The notes beneath the pieces are model-generated. The model ran no database searches. It was given only the letters and a program-made list of their open reading frames with translations, and was not told where the DNA came from. A stretch of 64,000 nucleotides of DNA from Actinomadura sp. DC4 (GTDB lineage: Bacteria > Actinomycetota > Actinomycetes > Streptosporangiales > Streptosporangiaceae): assembly GCF_030406325.1 (NCBI RefSeq), contig NZ_JAUEQY010000002.1:248001-312000 (forward strand). Reading direction: 5' to 3'. This document shows positions 26,014 through 34,428 of this stretch, piece after piece. Position numbers and translations under genes: made by a program. The number at the start of each line of letters is the position of its first letter. Position 1 is the first letter of the stretch.

Positions 26014-27783
26014 CTAGTCGCGGGTGCGGGGCACGGGCCGGGCGGCCCATTCGCGGACCTTGGCGATGCGGGCGCGGATGTCCTCGCCGCTGGCCTGGGC
26101 CGAGGGCGGGCCGCCGCAGGAGCGTCTCAGCTCCGCGTGGATCACCCCGTGGGGCTGGCCCGTGCGGTGGTGCCAGGCGCCGACCAGGCCGTTGAGCTCC
26201 TTGCGCAGCGCGTGCAGGTCCTCCGAGGCCGTCCGGTCCTCCGGCTTGGCCGTGCCCGCTCGTTTCTCCTTGCGCTGGTTGGCCAGCTGCTCGGCCTGGC
26301 GCTGCTTCAGCAGGCTCGTCACCTGTTCGGGCTCCAGCAGGCCCGGGATGCCGAGGTAGTCCTCCTCCTCGGCGGAGCCGGTCGCCGCGCCCATGCCGAA
26401 CTCGCCGCCGTCGAAGACCACACGGTCGAAGTGGGCCGACGCCTCGACCGTCTCGAACGGGACCTCCTCGCCGACGTCGGGGTTGTCGCGTTTGCGGTTG
26501 GCCTCGGCCAGCAGGTCGTCGTCCAGGCCGTCCTCACGGACCCGCCGGTCGAGGACGTGGTCGCGTTCGGTCTCCATCTCCGACGCGTGGCCCATCAGCG
26601 TCGGCACCGACGGCAGGAACACCGAGGCGGTCTCGCCGCGCCGCCGGGCGCGGACGAAACGGCCGATCGCCTGGGCGAAGAACAGCGGCGTCGACGTCGA
26701 CGTGGCATAGACGCCCACCGCGAGGCGCGGGATGTCGACGCCCTCGGAGACCATGCGGACCGCGACCATCCAGCGGTCCTCGGACTCGCCGAACTGCTTG
26801 ATCTTGCGGCTCGCCCCCGGGTCGTCGGACAGCACCACGGTCGCGCCCGCGCCGGTCACGTTGCGGATCATCTTGGAGTACGCCCGCGCGGTCTCGTGGT
26901 CGCTGGCGATGACCATGCCGCCCGCGTCCGGGACGCCGCGGCGTACCTCGGTCAGGCGGCGGTCGGCGGCGGCGATCACCTGCTGCATCCACTCGCCCTT
27001 GGGGTCGAGCGCGGCCCGCCACGCCTGCGACATCTGGTCCTGGGTGAGGGGCTCGCCCAGCGACGCGGTGATCTCGTCGCCGGCGCGCGTGCGCCAGCGC
27101 ATCTCACCCGCGTACGCCAGGAAGATCACCGGGCGGACGACACCGTCGGCGAGCGCCGGGCCGTAGCCGTAGGTGTAGTCGGCGCGGCTGCGGCGCACGC
27201 CCTCCGGGCCCTCCTCGTACAGGACGAAGGGGATCGGGTTGATGTCGGTGCGGAACGGCGTGCCGCTGAGCGCCAGCCGCCGTGCCGCGGGCTCGAACGC
27301 CTCACGGATGGCGTCGCCCCACGACTTGCCGTCGCCCGCGTGGTGCACCTCGTCCAGGATGACGAGGGTCTTGCGGTTCTCCGTACGGCCGCGGTGCAGC
27401 GCCGGGTGCGCGGCGACCTGCGCGTAGGTGACCGCGACGCCGACGAAGTCCTTGGCCGTACGGCCGTGGGCGTTCTTGAACTCCGGGTCGATCTTGATGC
27501 CGACCCGGCCCGCGGACTCGGCCCACTGGCGTTTGAGGTGCTCGGTCGGGCAGACCACGGTGATGCGGTCCACGATGCGGCGCCCCATCAGCTCGGCCGC
27601 GAGCCGCAGCGCGAAGGTCGTCTTACCGGCACCGGGCGTCGCGACGGCGAGAAAGTCGCGGGGCTCGTTGCGGAAGTATTCCTCCAGGGCGCCCTGCTGC
27701 CAGGCGCGCAGCGCCGGGGCGGTGCCCCAGGGCGCCCGCCCGGGAAGTGCGGGAGGGGTGTCGGATGCGGCGAACGTGCTCAC
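26014..27783 (-). CDS. DEAD/DEAH-box superfamily 2 helicase
   Basis: A 589-residue SF2 helicase. Motif I is TPGAGKTT, motif II DEVHH, motif III SGTPFR; the C-terminal helicase domain has MVIASDHETARAYSKMI, RMVSEGVDIPRLAVGVY and IGRFVRARR (motif VI). The last 130 residues are charged and form a coiled tail. The family is widespread in actinomycetes, of general DNA repair-type architecture similar to the SSL2/RAD25-like group, with no known pathway. GTG at 27783 is preferred over the upstream TTG. It is transcribed alone and converges with the T7SS-type gene. Confidence 0.85.
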   Translation of the reverse strand: MSTFAASDTPPALPGRAPWGTAPALRAWQQGALEEYFRNEPRDFLAVATPGAGKTTFALRLAAELMGRRIVDRITVVCPTEHLKRQWAESAGRVGIKIDPEFKNAHGRTAKDFVGVAVTYAQVAAHPALHRGRTENRKTLVILDEVHHAGDGKSWGDAIREAFEPAARRLALSGTPFRTDINPIPFVLYEEGPEGVRRSRADYTYGYGPALADGVVRPVIFLAYAGEMRWRTRAGDEITASLGEPLTQDQMSQAWRAALDPKGEWMQQVIAAADRRLTEVRRGVPDAGGMVIASDHETARAYSKMIRNVTGAGATVVLSDDPGASRKIKQFGESEDRWMVAVRMVSEGVDIPRLAVGVYATSTSTPLFFAQAIGRFVRARRRGETASVFLPSVPTLMGHASEMETERDHVLDRRVREDGLDDDLLAEANRKRDNPDVGEEVPFETVEASAHFDRVVFDGGEFGMGAATGSAEEEDYLGIPGLLEPEQVTSLLKQRQAEQLANQRKEKRAGTAKPEDRTASEDLHALRKELNGLVGAWHHRTGQPHGVIHAELRRSCGGPPSAQASGEDIRARIAKVREWAARPVPRTRD

Positions 27784-27861
27784 GGTGAACAAAGGCTACC
27801 CGGACGCACCGACAGGACATGCCGAGCACGGTGTGATCTCGGGAAACCCGCGAGGGGCGTG

Positions 27862-28797
27862 TTAAAGGACGCGACCGCTCTGACCTGCGCGGTAGACCGC
27901 CCACATGGCGCGGATACGGACGCCCTGGCCCGGTGTGAAGGATGTCATGCACGGGTCCCAGGCGTAGTCCATGAAGTTGTGCACCGGGTCCGTGCCCGGC
28001 GCGGGGCAGGTGTCCTTGACCAGCGGGCAGTTCGTGGTCGGCACCGCCTCGTACGGGGTGTCGTCCACGCCGTCGCCGGGCGGGCGGCAGCCGCCCTCGA
28101 AGGGGTGGAACAGGCCCAGCCAGTGGCCGATCTCGTGGACGGCCGTGTAGCCGCGGCTGAAGTGCTCCAACGGGCCGCCCGGGACGCTGCGGTAGTCGAC
28201 GACCACCCCGTCCAGGCCCGGCCGCAGGCGGTACATCTGGGGAAAGGAGGAGAAGCCCAGCACCTGCGAGCCGACCGCCGCGGTGAAAAGGTTCAGCGTG
28301 CCGGGGCCGCCACGAGACAGAGCGCCCAGCATCGCGACCTGGTTGTCGTGGGGGCGCTCGAACCACTGCTGGCTGGTGGTGACGTCGGCCGCCACGAGCC
28401 GGAACGACACTCCCGTGTCGGCGCCGCCGGTGGTGCCCCCGTACGCGGCGTTGAGGCTTCGCAGCTGCTGGTCGATGACGGGCCGGCCCAGCACGCCGGT
28501 ACGCCCGTCGGTGATGACGTGGAAGCGCACCGGGATCACGAGCCGCCCGACCGGAGGGATCCGCCGCTCGTCGGTCACGCCGTACTCCCGACGCAGCGCC
28601 GCGGAGAAGTCACGCAGCATCGCCCGTACGCGCGGCGCGGACAGCGCGTCAGGATCGCGTGGCCGACCAGGCACCGCCGCCGACGCGTGGCGCAGGCACA
28701 TGATGCCGCGCGCCGGTGGTGGACAGGTGCGCGCGGACGCCGTCGCACACGACGCCAGCACGACCCCGAACAGCCCGGACAGAACTCTCCGCCTCAT
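27862..28797 (-). CDS. Secreted zinc metalloprotease, M43 (pappalysin/cytophagalysin) type
   Basis: A 311-residue precursor. The N-terminal signal ends with LASC (Cys17), a possible lipobox, so the enzyme may be a lipoprotein. The metzincin motif HEIGHWLGLFH (His221, Glu222, His225, His231) binds zinc and the Met-turn is at Met276 in HNFMDYAWDPCM. Several Cys pairs (Cys25/34, 237/257/264/283) suggest disulfides as in M43 enzymes. It acts outside the cell; substrate unknown. The gene stands alone, close to the helicase gene's 5' end. Confidence 0.85.
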   Translation of the reverse strand: MRRRVLSGLFGVVLASCATASARTCPPPARGIMCLRHASAAVPGRPRDPDALSAPRVRAMLRDFSAALRREYGVTDERRIPPVGRLVIPVRFHVITDGRTGVLGRPVIDQQLRSLNAAYGGTTGGADTGVSFRLVAADVTTSQQWFERPHDNQVAMLGALSRGGPGTLNLFTAAVGSQVLGFSSFPQMYRLRPGLDGVVVDYRSVPGGPLEHFSRGYTAVHEIGHWLGLFHPFEGGCRPPGDGVDDTPYEAVPTTNCPLVKDTCPAPGTDPVHNFMDYAWDPCMTSFTPGQGVRIRAMWAVYRAGQSGRVL

Positions 28798-28879
28798 TGG
28801 TTCCCCCCGAGACGGAGAGGCTAGCCCTCAGGGCCGCGCGGATCGCACGACGCGCGGGCGCATCACGCCGATTTGACGT

Positions 28880-29125
28880 TCACTCGCCGTCGTCGCCACC
28901 GGACATCGACTCGTAGATCTCCTTGCACTCCGGGCACACCGGGTATTTCTTCGGGTCACGGTTGGGCACCCACACTTTGCCGCAGAGCGCGATCACGGGA
29001 GTGCCGCTGACGGCACTCTCCATGATCTTGTCCTTCTGCACGTAGTGCGCGAATCGCTCGTGACCGCCGTCGCCATGGGAGAGATCTGGCCGGGTGTCAC
29101 TCTCAGGAAGGATCTTCGTACTCAC
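28880..29125 (-). CDS. DUF3039 family protein
   Basis: An 81-residue protein of the actinobacterial DUF3039 family: HERFAHYVQKDKIMES, GTPVIALCGKVWVPNRDPKKYPVCPECKEIYE. The three Cys residues (Cys48, Cys64, Cys67) with possible His make a likely zinc-binding knuckle. It ends in acidic residues. Located four bases downstream of the YqgE gene and probably co-transcribed. Function unknown. Confidence 0.88.
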   Translation of the reverse strand: MSTKILPESDTRPDLSHGDGGHERFAHYVQKDKIMESAVSGTPVIALCGKVWVPNRDPKKYPVCPECKEIYESMSGGDDGE

Positions 29126-29129
29126 GGGC

Positions 29130-29705
29130 TCAGTTTAGTGACGGATCCTCGGGAAACGTCGCCACGAACGCCAGATCGCCGCCCTGACGTCGCAGAACGT
29201 CGTGCCACAGGCGCTCCGGATCGTCCATGAACGCGTCTTCTGACTCGGCCGGCAGGACGTACCAGGCGCCGTCGTCGACCTCTGACCGGAGCTGGCCAAC
29301 CCCCCATCCGGCATACCCGGCGAAAACCCGTAGCTTCGTGACCTCCGTGGCCAGCAGCTCCGGCGGCGCGTCCAGATCGACGAGCCCGACACGCGCCACC
29401 GAGGGAGTGCCGCTCAGCGCCCTCCAGCCGAGCGGCTCGTCGGTGCCGGGCACATGGGCGAGGGCGAGTGCGCTGTCGAGCGCGACGGGTCCGCCCTGGA
29501 ACACCACGGAGGGCCCCGTCACCAGCTCCGACCAGGGCGGCAGCACCTGGTCGACGGGCACTTCGGTCGGACGGTTGAGCACGACCCCGAGCGTGCCGCT
29601 CTCCTCTTCGTGCTCTACGAGGAGGACCACGCTGCGGCGGAAGTTGGGGTCGGCAAGCTGGGGCGTCGCCACGAGCAGCCGGCCCGCGATTATCCCGTCG
29701 TCCAT
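29130..29705 (-). CDS. YqgE/AlgH family protein
   Basis: A 191-residue protein of the UPF0301 (YqgE/AlgH) family. The start GRLLVATPQLADPNFRRSVVLLVEHEEESGTLGVVLNRPTE is diagnostic, as are VFQGGPVALDSALAL and FAGYAGWGVGQLRSEVDDGAWY. Biochemical function is not established for the family. It leads a two-gene unit with DUF3039. Confidence 0.93.
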   Translation of the reverse strand: MDDGIIAGRLLVATPQLADPNFRRSVVLLVEHEEESGTLGVVLNRPTEVPVDQVLPPWSELVTGPSVVFQGGPVALDSALALAHVPGTDEPLGWRALSGTPSVARVGLVDLDAPPELLATEVTKLRVFAGYAGWGVGQLRSEVDDGAWYVLPAESEDAFMDDPERLWHDVLRRQGGDLAFVATFPEDPSLN

Positions 29706-29859
29706 CCCTCAATCATCCTGTGCCGGACGCCGCATGCGAACAGTGCGCGGCCGAGTACGTCGGTTACGCGCCCTTGACGCGTGGGTAATCGGCAGAATAC
29801 GGGCGTAGATCACGTACGAGATCATGAAGGCGTGCCCCACCATCCCCCGGAGGACCCCG

Positions 29860-30528
29860 ATGCAACTTTCCAGGGTCGCCATAGCGGCCGTGTTCTTTGT
29901 CGTCGGGGCGCTCATCATCATCCCGATGCTGATGAACGACTCGTCGCCCTCACAGCTGACGAGTGCCACACCGTCCCCGCAGGTCTCGGTCAGCGCCTCG
30001 GCCTCGCCGACCCACAAGACCACCAAGCCGTCGCCGACGCACACGACGAAGAAGCCCTCTCCCACGCACACGACGAAGAAGCCGGTCGCGCCGCCGACCG
30101 TGACGCCGAACACCCCGTTCACGGTCGCCATCGGCTCCGTACGGTGCCCCGGCCGCAGCGTGCTGGTGACGGTCGTCAACCACGGCAACGCGACCGAGGA
30201 CTACGCGATCACCACGGACGGCTCGATCTCGGTGGCCGACCGCATCCCGGCCGGCGCCACCCGTAAGTCCACCTTGACGATCAAGGAGGACCACGCGACG
30301 ACGGTGGCCGTGACCTGGCACAACGTCCCGGTCAAGAGCATCGACCGTACGGCGCACTGCGTCCGTAACGCCCCCGGCAAGGCACTGCCGCACACCGGCC
30401 CGGACAGCGGCATGATCATCGCCCGGATCGCGACCGGCGTCGCCGCCATGCTCACCGGGCTGATCATCTTCTGGTACGGCCGCATCTGGCCGGGCCGCCG
30501 CGACAAGATGTTCGACGACTCCAAGTAG
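29860..30528 (+). CDS. LPxTG-type cell-wall anchored protein
   Basis: A 222-residue surface protein. The N-terminal hydrophobic helix (5-25) is a signal peptide. A Ser/Thr/Pro/Lys spacer holds three PTHTTKKP-like repeats (about 50-76). A compact domain (85-170) with two Cys residues follows. The C-terminus has LPHTG (176-180), a hydrophobic helix (185-207) and a basic tail RRDKM, the full sorting signal for a sortase. ATG 29860 is preferred because CGGAGGA lies seven bases upstream. No sortase gene is in the window, so a sortase elsewhere must act on it. Function unknown. Confidence 0.85.
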   Translation: MQLSRVAIAAVFFVVGALIIIPMLMNDSSPSQLTSATPSPQVSVSASASPTHKTTKPSPTHTTKKPSPTHTTKKPVAPPTVTPNTPFTVAIGSVRCPGRSVLVTVVNHGNATEDYAITTDGSISVADRIPAGATRKSTLTIKEDHATTVAVTWHNVPVKSIDRTAHCVRNAPGKALPHTGPDSGMIIARIATGVAAMLTGLIIFWYGRIWPGRRDKMFDDSK

Positions 30529-30529
30529 C

Positions 30530-31921
30530 TCAGTGGCTCCCGGTGGCCGCCTCCTGGACGGCGGCGGCCACCGCGTGGGCGACGTCCGCGTGGAAGACGC
30601 TGGGCACGATGTAGTTCGGGCCGAGCTCCTTGTCCGTCACGACCGCGGCGAGGGCCCGCGCGGCTGCCAGGAGCATGTCCTGGGTGACCGTACGGCTCTG
30701 CGCGTCGAGCAGGCCGCGGAAGACGCCCGGGAAGGCCAGCACGTTGTTGATCTGGTTGGGGTAGTCGCTGCGGCCCGTGGCGACCACCGCGGCGTGTTCG
30801 CGGGCCGCCGCCGGGTCGACCTCCGGGTCCGGGTTGGCCAGGGCGAAGACCACGGCGCCCTCGTTCATCGTCGCGACGTCCTCGCCGGTCAGGATGCCGG
30901 GCGCCGAGACGCCGATGAACACGTCCGCGCCGCGCACCGCGCCGTGCAGGTCGCCGGTGTAGCCGTCGTCGTTGGTGTTGTCGGCGATCCAGCGCAGCGA
31001 CTCGTCGAGGTCGTCGCGTCCGCCGTGGACCGCGCCGCGGTAATCGCAGACCACGACGTGCTTGGCGCCCGCGTGCAGCAGGAGTTTCAGCACGGCGGTG
31101 CCCGCGGCGCCCGCGCCGGCCATCGTGATGCGCACGTCGGCGAGGTCCTTGCCGACCACGCGCAGGGCGTTGGTCAGCGCGGACAGGACGACGATGGCGG
31201 TGCCGTGCTGGTCGTCGTGGAAGACCGGGATGTCCAGCAGGTCGCGCAGCCGGCGCTCCACCTCGAAGCAGCGCGGCGCGGAGATGTCCTCCAGGTTGAT
31301 GCCGCCGAACGCCGGGGCGATGATCTGGACCGTACGGACCAGCTCGTCGGTGTCCTGGGTGTCGAGGCAGATCGGCCACGCGTCGATGCCGGCGAACCGC
31401 TTGAACAGCGCGGCCTTGCCCTCCATCACCGGCAGCGCCGCCTCCGGCCCGATGTTGCCCAGCCCCAGTACGGCCGAGCCGTCGGTGACCACGGCGACGC
31501 TGTTGCGCTTGACGGTCAGGCGGCGCACGTCTTCCGGATTGCGGGCGATGGCCAGGGAGACGCGCGCGACGCCCGGCGTGTAGGCCATGGACAGCTCGTC
31601 GCGGTTGCGCAGCGGCACCTTCGACTGCATCTCGATCTTGCCGCCGAGGTGCATCAGGAACGTACGGTCGCTGACCTTGTGGATCGTGACGCCGTCGACC
31701 TTCTCCAGCGCGTCGACGATCTCCTGGGCGTGCTCGGTGTCCCGGGTGGCGCAGGTGACGTCGATGCGGAGGCGGTCGTGCGCCGCGGGGGTGAGGTCGA
31801 GGGCCGTGACGATGCCGCCGGCCTGCTCCACCTCTCCGGTGAGCTGGCTCACCGCCTTGCCGCCCGCCGCCACCTCGAGGCGCACGGTGATCGAATAGGA
31901 CACGCTGGGCACGCTCGCCAC
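30530..31921 (-). CDS. NAD(P)-dependent malic enzyme with N-terminal ACT domain
   Basis: A 463-residue malic enzyme making pyruvate and CO2 from malate. Residues about 1-80 form an ACT-like regulatory domain ([24 protein letters not shown]). The catalytic part shows [39 protein letters not shown], and metal-binding [13 protein letters not shown], then [10 protein letters not shown] and the nucleotide loop [12 protein letters not shown] at 31921 was chosen because AAAGGAG stands 8 bases before it; the frame extends 17 codons further. Cofactor preference is not readable with certainty. Confidence 0.9.
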   Translation of the reverse strand: MASVPSVSYSITVRLEVAAGGKAVSQLTGEVEQAGGIVTALDLTPAAHDRLRIDVTCATRDTEHAQEIVDALEKVDGVTIHKVSDRTFLMHLGGKIEMQSKVPLRNRDELSMAYTPGVARVSLAIARNPEDVRRLTVKRNSVAVVTDGSAVLGLGNIGPEAALPVMEGKAALFKRFAGIDAWPICLDTQDTDELVRTVQIIAPAFGGINLEDISAPRCFEVERRLRDLLDIPVFHDDQHGTAIVVLSALTNALRVVGKDLADVRITMAGAGAAGTAVLKLLLHAGAKHVVVCDYRGAVHGGRDDLDESLRWIADNTNDDGYTGDLHGAVRGADVFIGVSAPGILTGEDVATMNEGAVVFALANPDPEVDPAAAREHAAVVATGRSDYPNQINNVLAFPGVFRGLLDAQSRTVTQDMLLAAARALAAVVTDKELGPNYIVPSVFHADVAHAVAAAVQEAATGSH

Positions 31922-32003
31922 GTCAACTGCTCCTTTTGCCGGGTCAGAGCTCGCCAGCAATGGTGTCACCACGAGACGACGCCCGGCCCGCCGGGCTGAA
32001 TTT

Positions 32004-32636
32004 TCAGGGGATGGCGAGCGCGGCCGTCACGATGATGTCGGCACAGGCCGCCGCCGCCAGCCGCGTACTGTCGATGACCAGATCATAGAGCGCCGGATCG
32101 GTGGGATCAGCCCGGTAAAAGTGCCTAACGTACGCGTTGCGCGCCCGGTCATTGTCGTCCAGGAGGCGTTCGGCCTCCTGCGGGGAGAGTTCCATCGTCT
32201 CGCGGACGTTCGCCAGCCGCCGTTTCCGCGGGCCGTCGAGGCGTACGTGCAGCGCGGTGGGATGGCCGGCGAGCACGAGCTGGGAGGCCCGGCCGAGGAT
32301 CACGCCGCCGCCGTGCTCGGCGATCTCCCTGATCACCTTCTCGGTGCGCAGGAGGAACTCCTCCGCGGGCACGACGCCCTGGTCGGACAGGTAGGAGTCG
32401 ATGCCGCCGAGGCTGATGTTCGGCAGGCGGGCGGCGCCGGACAGGATCCGGCCGAGGCCGCGCTCGCTCCGGTCGTCGTGGGCGAGCGCCTCTTCGAGCG
32501 TGCACCCGATGTCGGCGGCGACGGTGTAGGGGATCGCCCGGTCGACGAACGGCGTGCCGAGACGCTCGGCGACCGCGGGGCCGATGACACTGCCCGCCGC
32601 GCCGAACGTCGCGGAGACCGTCACCACGCCGGCCAT
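32004..32636 (-). CDS. Cytidylate kinase-like family protein
   Basis: A 210-residue protein of the Cytidylate_kin2 (AAA/P-loop kinase) family. The N-terminus VVTVSATFGAAGSVIGPAVAERLG is the P-loop region, but it lacks the Lys of a standard Walker A, as usual in this group. VILGRASQLVLAG and the RD/RN-type lid DDNDRARNAYVRHFYRADPTDP are typical, and LYDLVIDST closes the fold. It probably phosphorylates a nucleotide-like or other small substrate; actual activity unknown. It lies 27 bases downstream of the thioredoxin-TPR gene. Confidence 0.8.
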   Translation of the reverse strand: MAGVVTVSATFGAAGSVIGPAVAERLGTPFVDRAIPYTVAADIGCTLEEALAHDDRSERGLGRILSGAARLPNISLGGIDSYLSDQGVVPAEEFLLRTEKVIREIAEHGGGVILGRASQLVLAGHPTALHVRLDGPRKRRLANVRETMELSPQEAERLLDDNDRARNAYVRHFYRADPTDPALYDLVIDSTRLAAAACADIIVTAALAIP

Positions 32637-32663
32637 GACTGGATGATGCCCGTCAGGCGCGGA

Positions 32664-33587
32664 TCAGAACAGCGCGGACGAGAGCCTGCGCCGCGCCTTC
32701 GCCACGCGCGGATCGTCGGGCGGCAGCACCTCGAACAGCGACAGCAGGTGCTTGCGCGCCGTGTCGCGCTCGTCGCCCGAGGTGCGGCGCACGGTGCCGA
32801 TGAGCCGGTCGAACGCCTCCTCCACCCGGCCCTCGACCAGGTCGAGGTCGGCGACGCGCGCCTGGGCCGCGGCGTCGTCGGGCCGGTCGGCGGCGTCCTT
32901 GCGCGCCTGCTGGGGGTCGAGGCCCTCCACCCGGCGCTGCAGCTCGACCAGGGCCAGCCCGCTCTTGGCGTAGGTGTCGTTCGGCGTCGTCTCGAGGATC
33001 TTGCCGAACGCGCTCGCGGCCGCGTCGAGGTCGCCGCGCTGCAGGGCCGCCTCCGCCTCCATCTGCACGGGATCGGCGACCGGCTGCGCCTCGCCGCCCT
33101 CCTGTGCCTGGCCCGCACCCTCGGGCATCAGGCCCTGCTCGCGCAGCGCGTCGAAGAGCTGGTCCAGCACCTGGCGTACCTGCGGCTCCGGGGCGGCGCT
33201 GTTGAGCACCGGCAGCATCTGACCACCGACGACCGCCGCGACGAACGGGATGCCCTGCACGCCCATGCGGCTGAGCTGCTGGGCCAGGCCCGGGTTCGCG
33301 TCGATGTCGACCTTGGCGAGCACCCAGCCGCCGGCCGCCTCGTTCGCGAGCTTCTCCAGGATCGGGCCGAGCTGCTTGCACGGCTGACACCAGTCGGCCC
33401 AGAAGTCGACGAGCACCGGCACGTCGCGCGACCGGTCGATGACCTCGGCGTTGAACGTCGCATCGGTAACGTCGATGACGGATGAGGAGCCACCCGCGGG
33501 GGCCGGACGCTGCTGCGCCCTCTTCGCCGCGGCCTGCCGGGCGCCGAGGTCGACGGCGCCGTGCAACGAGAAGTCCGATGACGTCAT
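32664..33587 (-). CDS. Thioredoxin-domain protein with TPR-like C-terminus (CnoX/YbbN-like)
   Basis: A 307-residue protein. Residues about 38-145 are a thioredoxin fold with the active site WCQPC (Cys67, Cys70). The C-terminal half has TPR-like helices (EAEAALQRGDLDAAASAFGKIL, then ARVADLDLVEGRVEEAFDRLI), the same architecture as YbbN/CnoX, a chaperone-redox partner. The first 35 residues are an Ala/Arg/Gln-rich tail. ATG at 33587 is chosen since the longer frame has no family features. A role in protein folding under oxidative stress is inferred from the family. Confidence 0.88.
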   Translation of the reverse strand: MTSSDFSLHGAVDLGARQAAAKRAQQRPAPAGGSSSVIDVTDATFNAEVIDRSRDVPVLVDFWADWCQPCKQLGPILEKLANEAAGGWVLAKVDIDANPGLAQQLSRMGVQGIPFVAAVVGGQMLPVLNSAAPEPQVRQVLDQLFDALREQGLMPEGAGQAQEGGEAQPVADPVQMEAEAALQRGDLDAAASAFGKILETTPNDTYAKSGLALVELQRRVEGLDPQQARKDAADRPDDAAAQARVADLDLVEGRVEEAFDRLIGTVRRTSGDERDTARKHLLSLFEVLPPDDPRVAKARRRLSSALF

Positions 33588-33662
33588 GCGTCCATCCTGC
33601 CGCATACACCGGCGAATGCGTACGAGCGCCCGCCTGTTGGGGAGCGCATGTCCACGCCTGGG

Positions 33663-33681
33663 GTAGCACATGAAGTGCTAC
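33663..33681 (+). promoter_or_regulatory. Palindromic operator of the VapBC-type module
   Basis: GTAGCAC-ATGAA-GTGCTAC is a perfect 7-bp inverted repeat, starting 28 bases before the antitoxin ATG at 33691. TACATT (33679-33684) overlapping its right arm is a good -10; the predicted transcript start falls at the ATG, so the antitoxin mRNA may be leaderless. Binding of the antitoxin or toxin-antitoxin complex here would give the usual autorepression. Confidence 0.65.
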
Positions 33682-33690
33682 ATTGGTCTC

Positions 33691-34002
33691 ATGGTTGACC
33701 GCAGGGTCGCACGCATCGGCATCCGCGAGCTTCGCCAGAACGCGAGTGTCTACATCGACATGGTGTGGCGAGAGGGAGTGACTGTGGAAGTGACGAACCG
33801 TGGCCACCTGGCCGCCCGCATCATTCCGGTCGAGCAACCGGAGGACCCCCTAGCGGACCTGGTCGCCGCCGGCCTGGTCGAGCCCCTGGAGGATTCCGAC
33901 GAGGGTCTCGACCTGCTCGACATCGTTCCCATGCCGCTGCCTCCCGGCGCGCCGTTGCCGAGCGAGGACATCATTCGCGAGCGACAGGAGCCGCCCCGAT
34001 GA
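33691..34002 (+). CDS. Type II antitoxin, Phd/YefM family
   Basis: A 103-residue antitoxin. The N-terminal ARIGIRELRQNASVYIDMVWREGVTVEVTNRGHLAARIIPV is the Phd/YefM DNA-binding fold, where Phd antitoxins bind operator DNA as dimers. The C-terminal half is acidic and Pro-rich, typical of the segment that wraps the toxin. ATG at 33691 is favoured over 33670, which lies in the operator. The stop overlaps the toxin start by four bases (ATGA). Confidence 0.88.
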   Translation: MVDRRVARIGIRELRQNASVYIDMVWREGVTVEVTNRGHLAARIIPVEQPEDPLADLVAAGLVEPLEDSDEGLDLLDIVPMPLPPGAPLPSEDIIRERQEPPR

Positions 34003-34391
34003 TCTACCTCGACTCCTGCGCGCTCGTGAAACTGGCCATCGTGGAGCCGGAGTCCGCTGCGCTGCTGGCATGGCTCCGGAATGGCTCCGGGGCTCCGCTG
34101 CTGTCCAGCAGCGTGATCAGGGTGGAGGTTCCACGCTCAGTGATGCGCAGGCAGCCGGCCGCCATCCTTCAAGCGCGGACTCTCGTGGCGAAGACCCGGC
34201 GCATCCCGGTGACCAACGAGATTCTCGACACCGCCACGATGCTCCAGCCGACAAGCCTCGGTTCGCTCGACGCGATCCACCTCGCGTCCGCCTTCAGCGT
34301 CGCCAAACACCTCACCGCCTTCGTCACCTACGACAAGCGGCTGCTCGACGCGGCGAGCGCCGCGAATCTCCCGGTGGTCTCGCCCAACTGA
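33999..34391 (+). CDS. vapC: VapC-type PIN-domain toxin
   Basis: A 130-residue PIN-domain ribonuclease. The acidic metal-binding residues are readable: Asp5 in MIYLDSCALVKL, Glu43 in VEVPRS, Asp91 in GSLDAIHLASA and Asp112 in TYDKRLLDAA. It probably cleaves tRNA or another RNA when not bound by the upstream antitoxin. The start overlaps the antitoxin stop. A strong hairpin 11 bases downstream separates it from the convergent mutase gene. Confidence 0.88.
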   Translation: MIYLDSCALVKLAIVEPESAALLAWLRNGSGAPLLSSSVIRVEVPRSVMRRQPAAILQARTLVAKTRRIPVTNEILDTATMLQPTSLGSLDAIHLASAFSVAKHLTAFVTYDKRLLDAASAANLPVVSPN

Positions 34392-34401
34392 GGTGCCTGC
34401 G

Positions 34402-34426
34402 GCGGGCCACCTCGGCGGTGGCCCGC
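34402..34426. terminator. Bidirectional terminator-like hairpin between vapC and icmA
   Basis: GCGGGCCACC (34402-34411) and GGTGGCCCGC (34417-34426) form a perfect 10-bp stem with a 5-base loop between two convergent stops. There is no U tract on either side. Confidence 0.6.
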
Positions 34427-34428
34427 TC

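Noticed and set aside
32004-32636. Essential cytidylate kinase (cmk)
   Set aside because: The P-loop lacks the Lys of a normal CMP kinase and the lid differs; it belongs to the separate Cytidylate_kin2 group.
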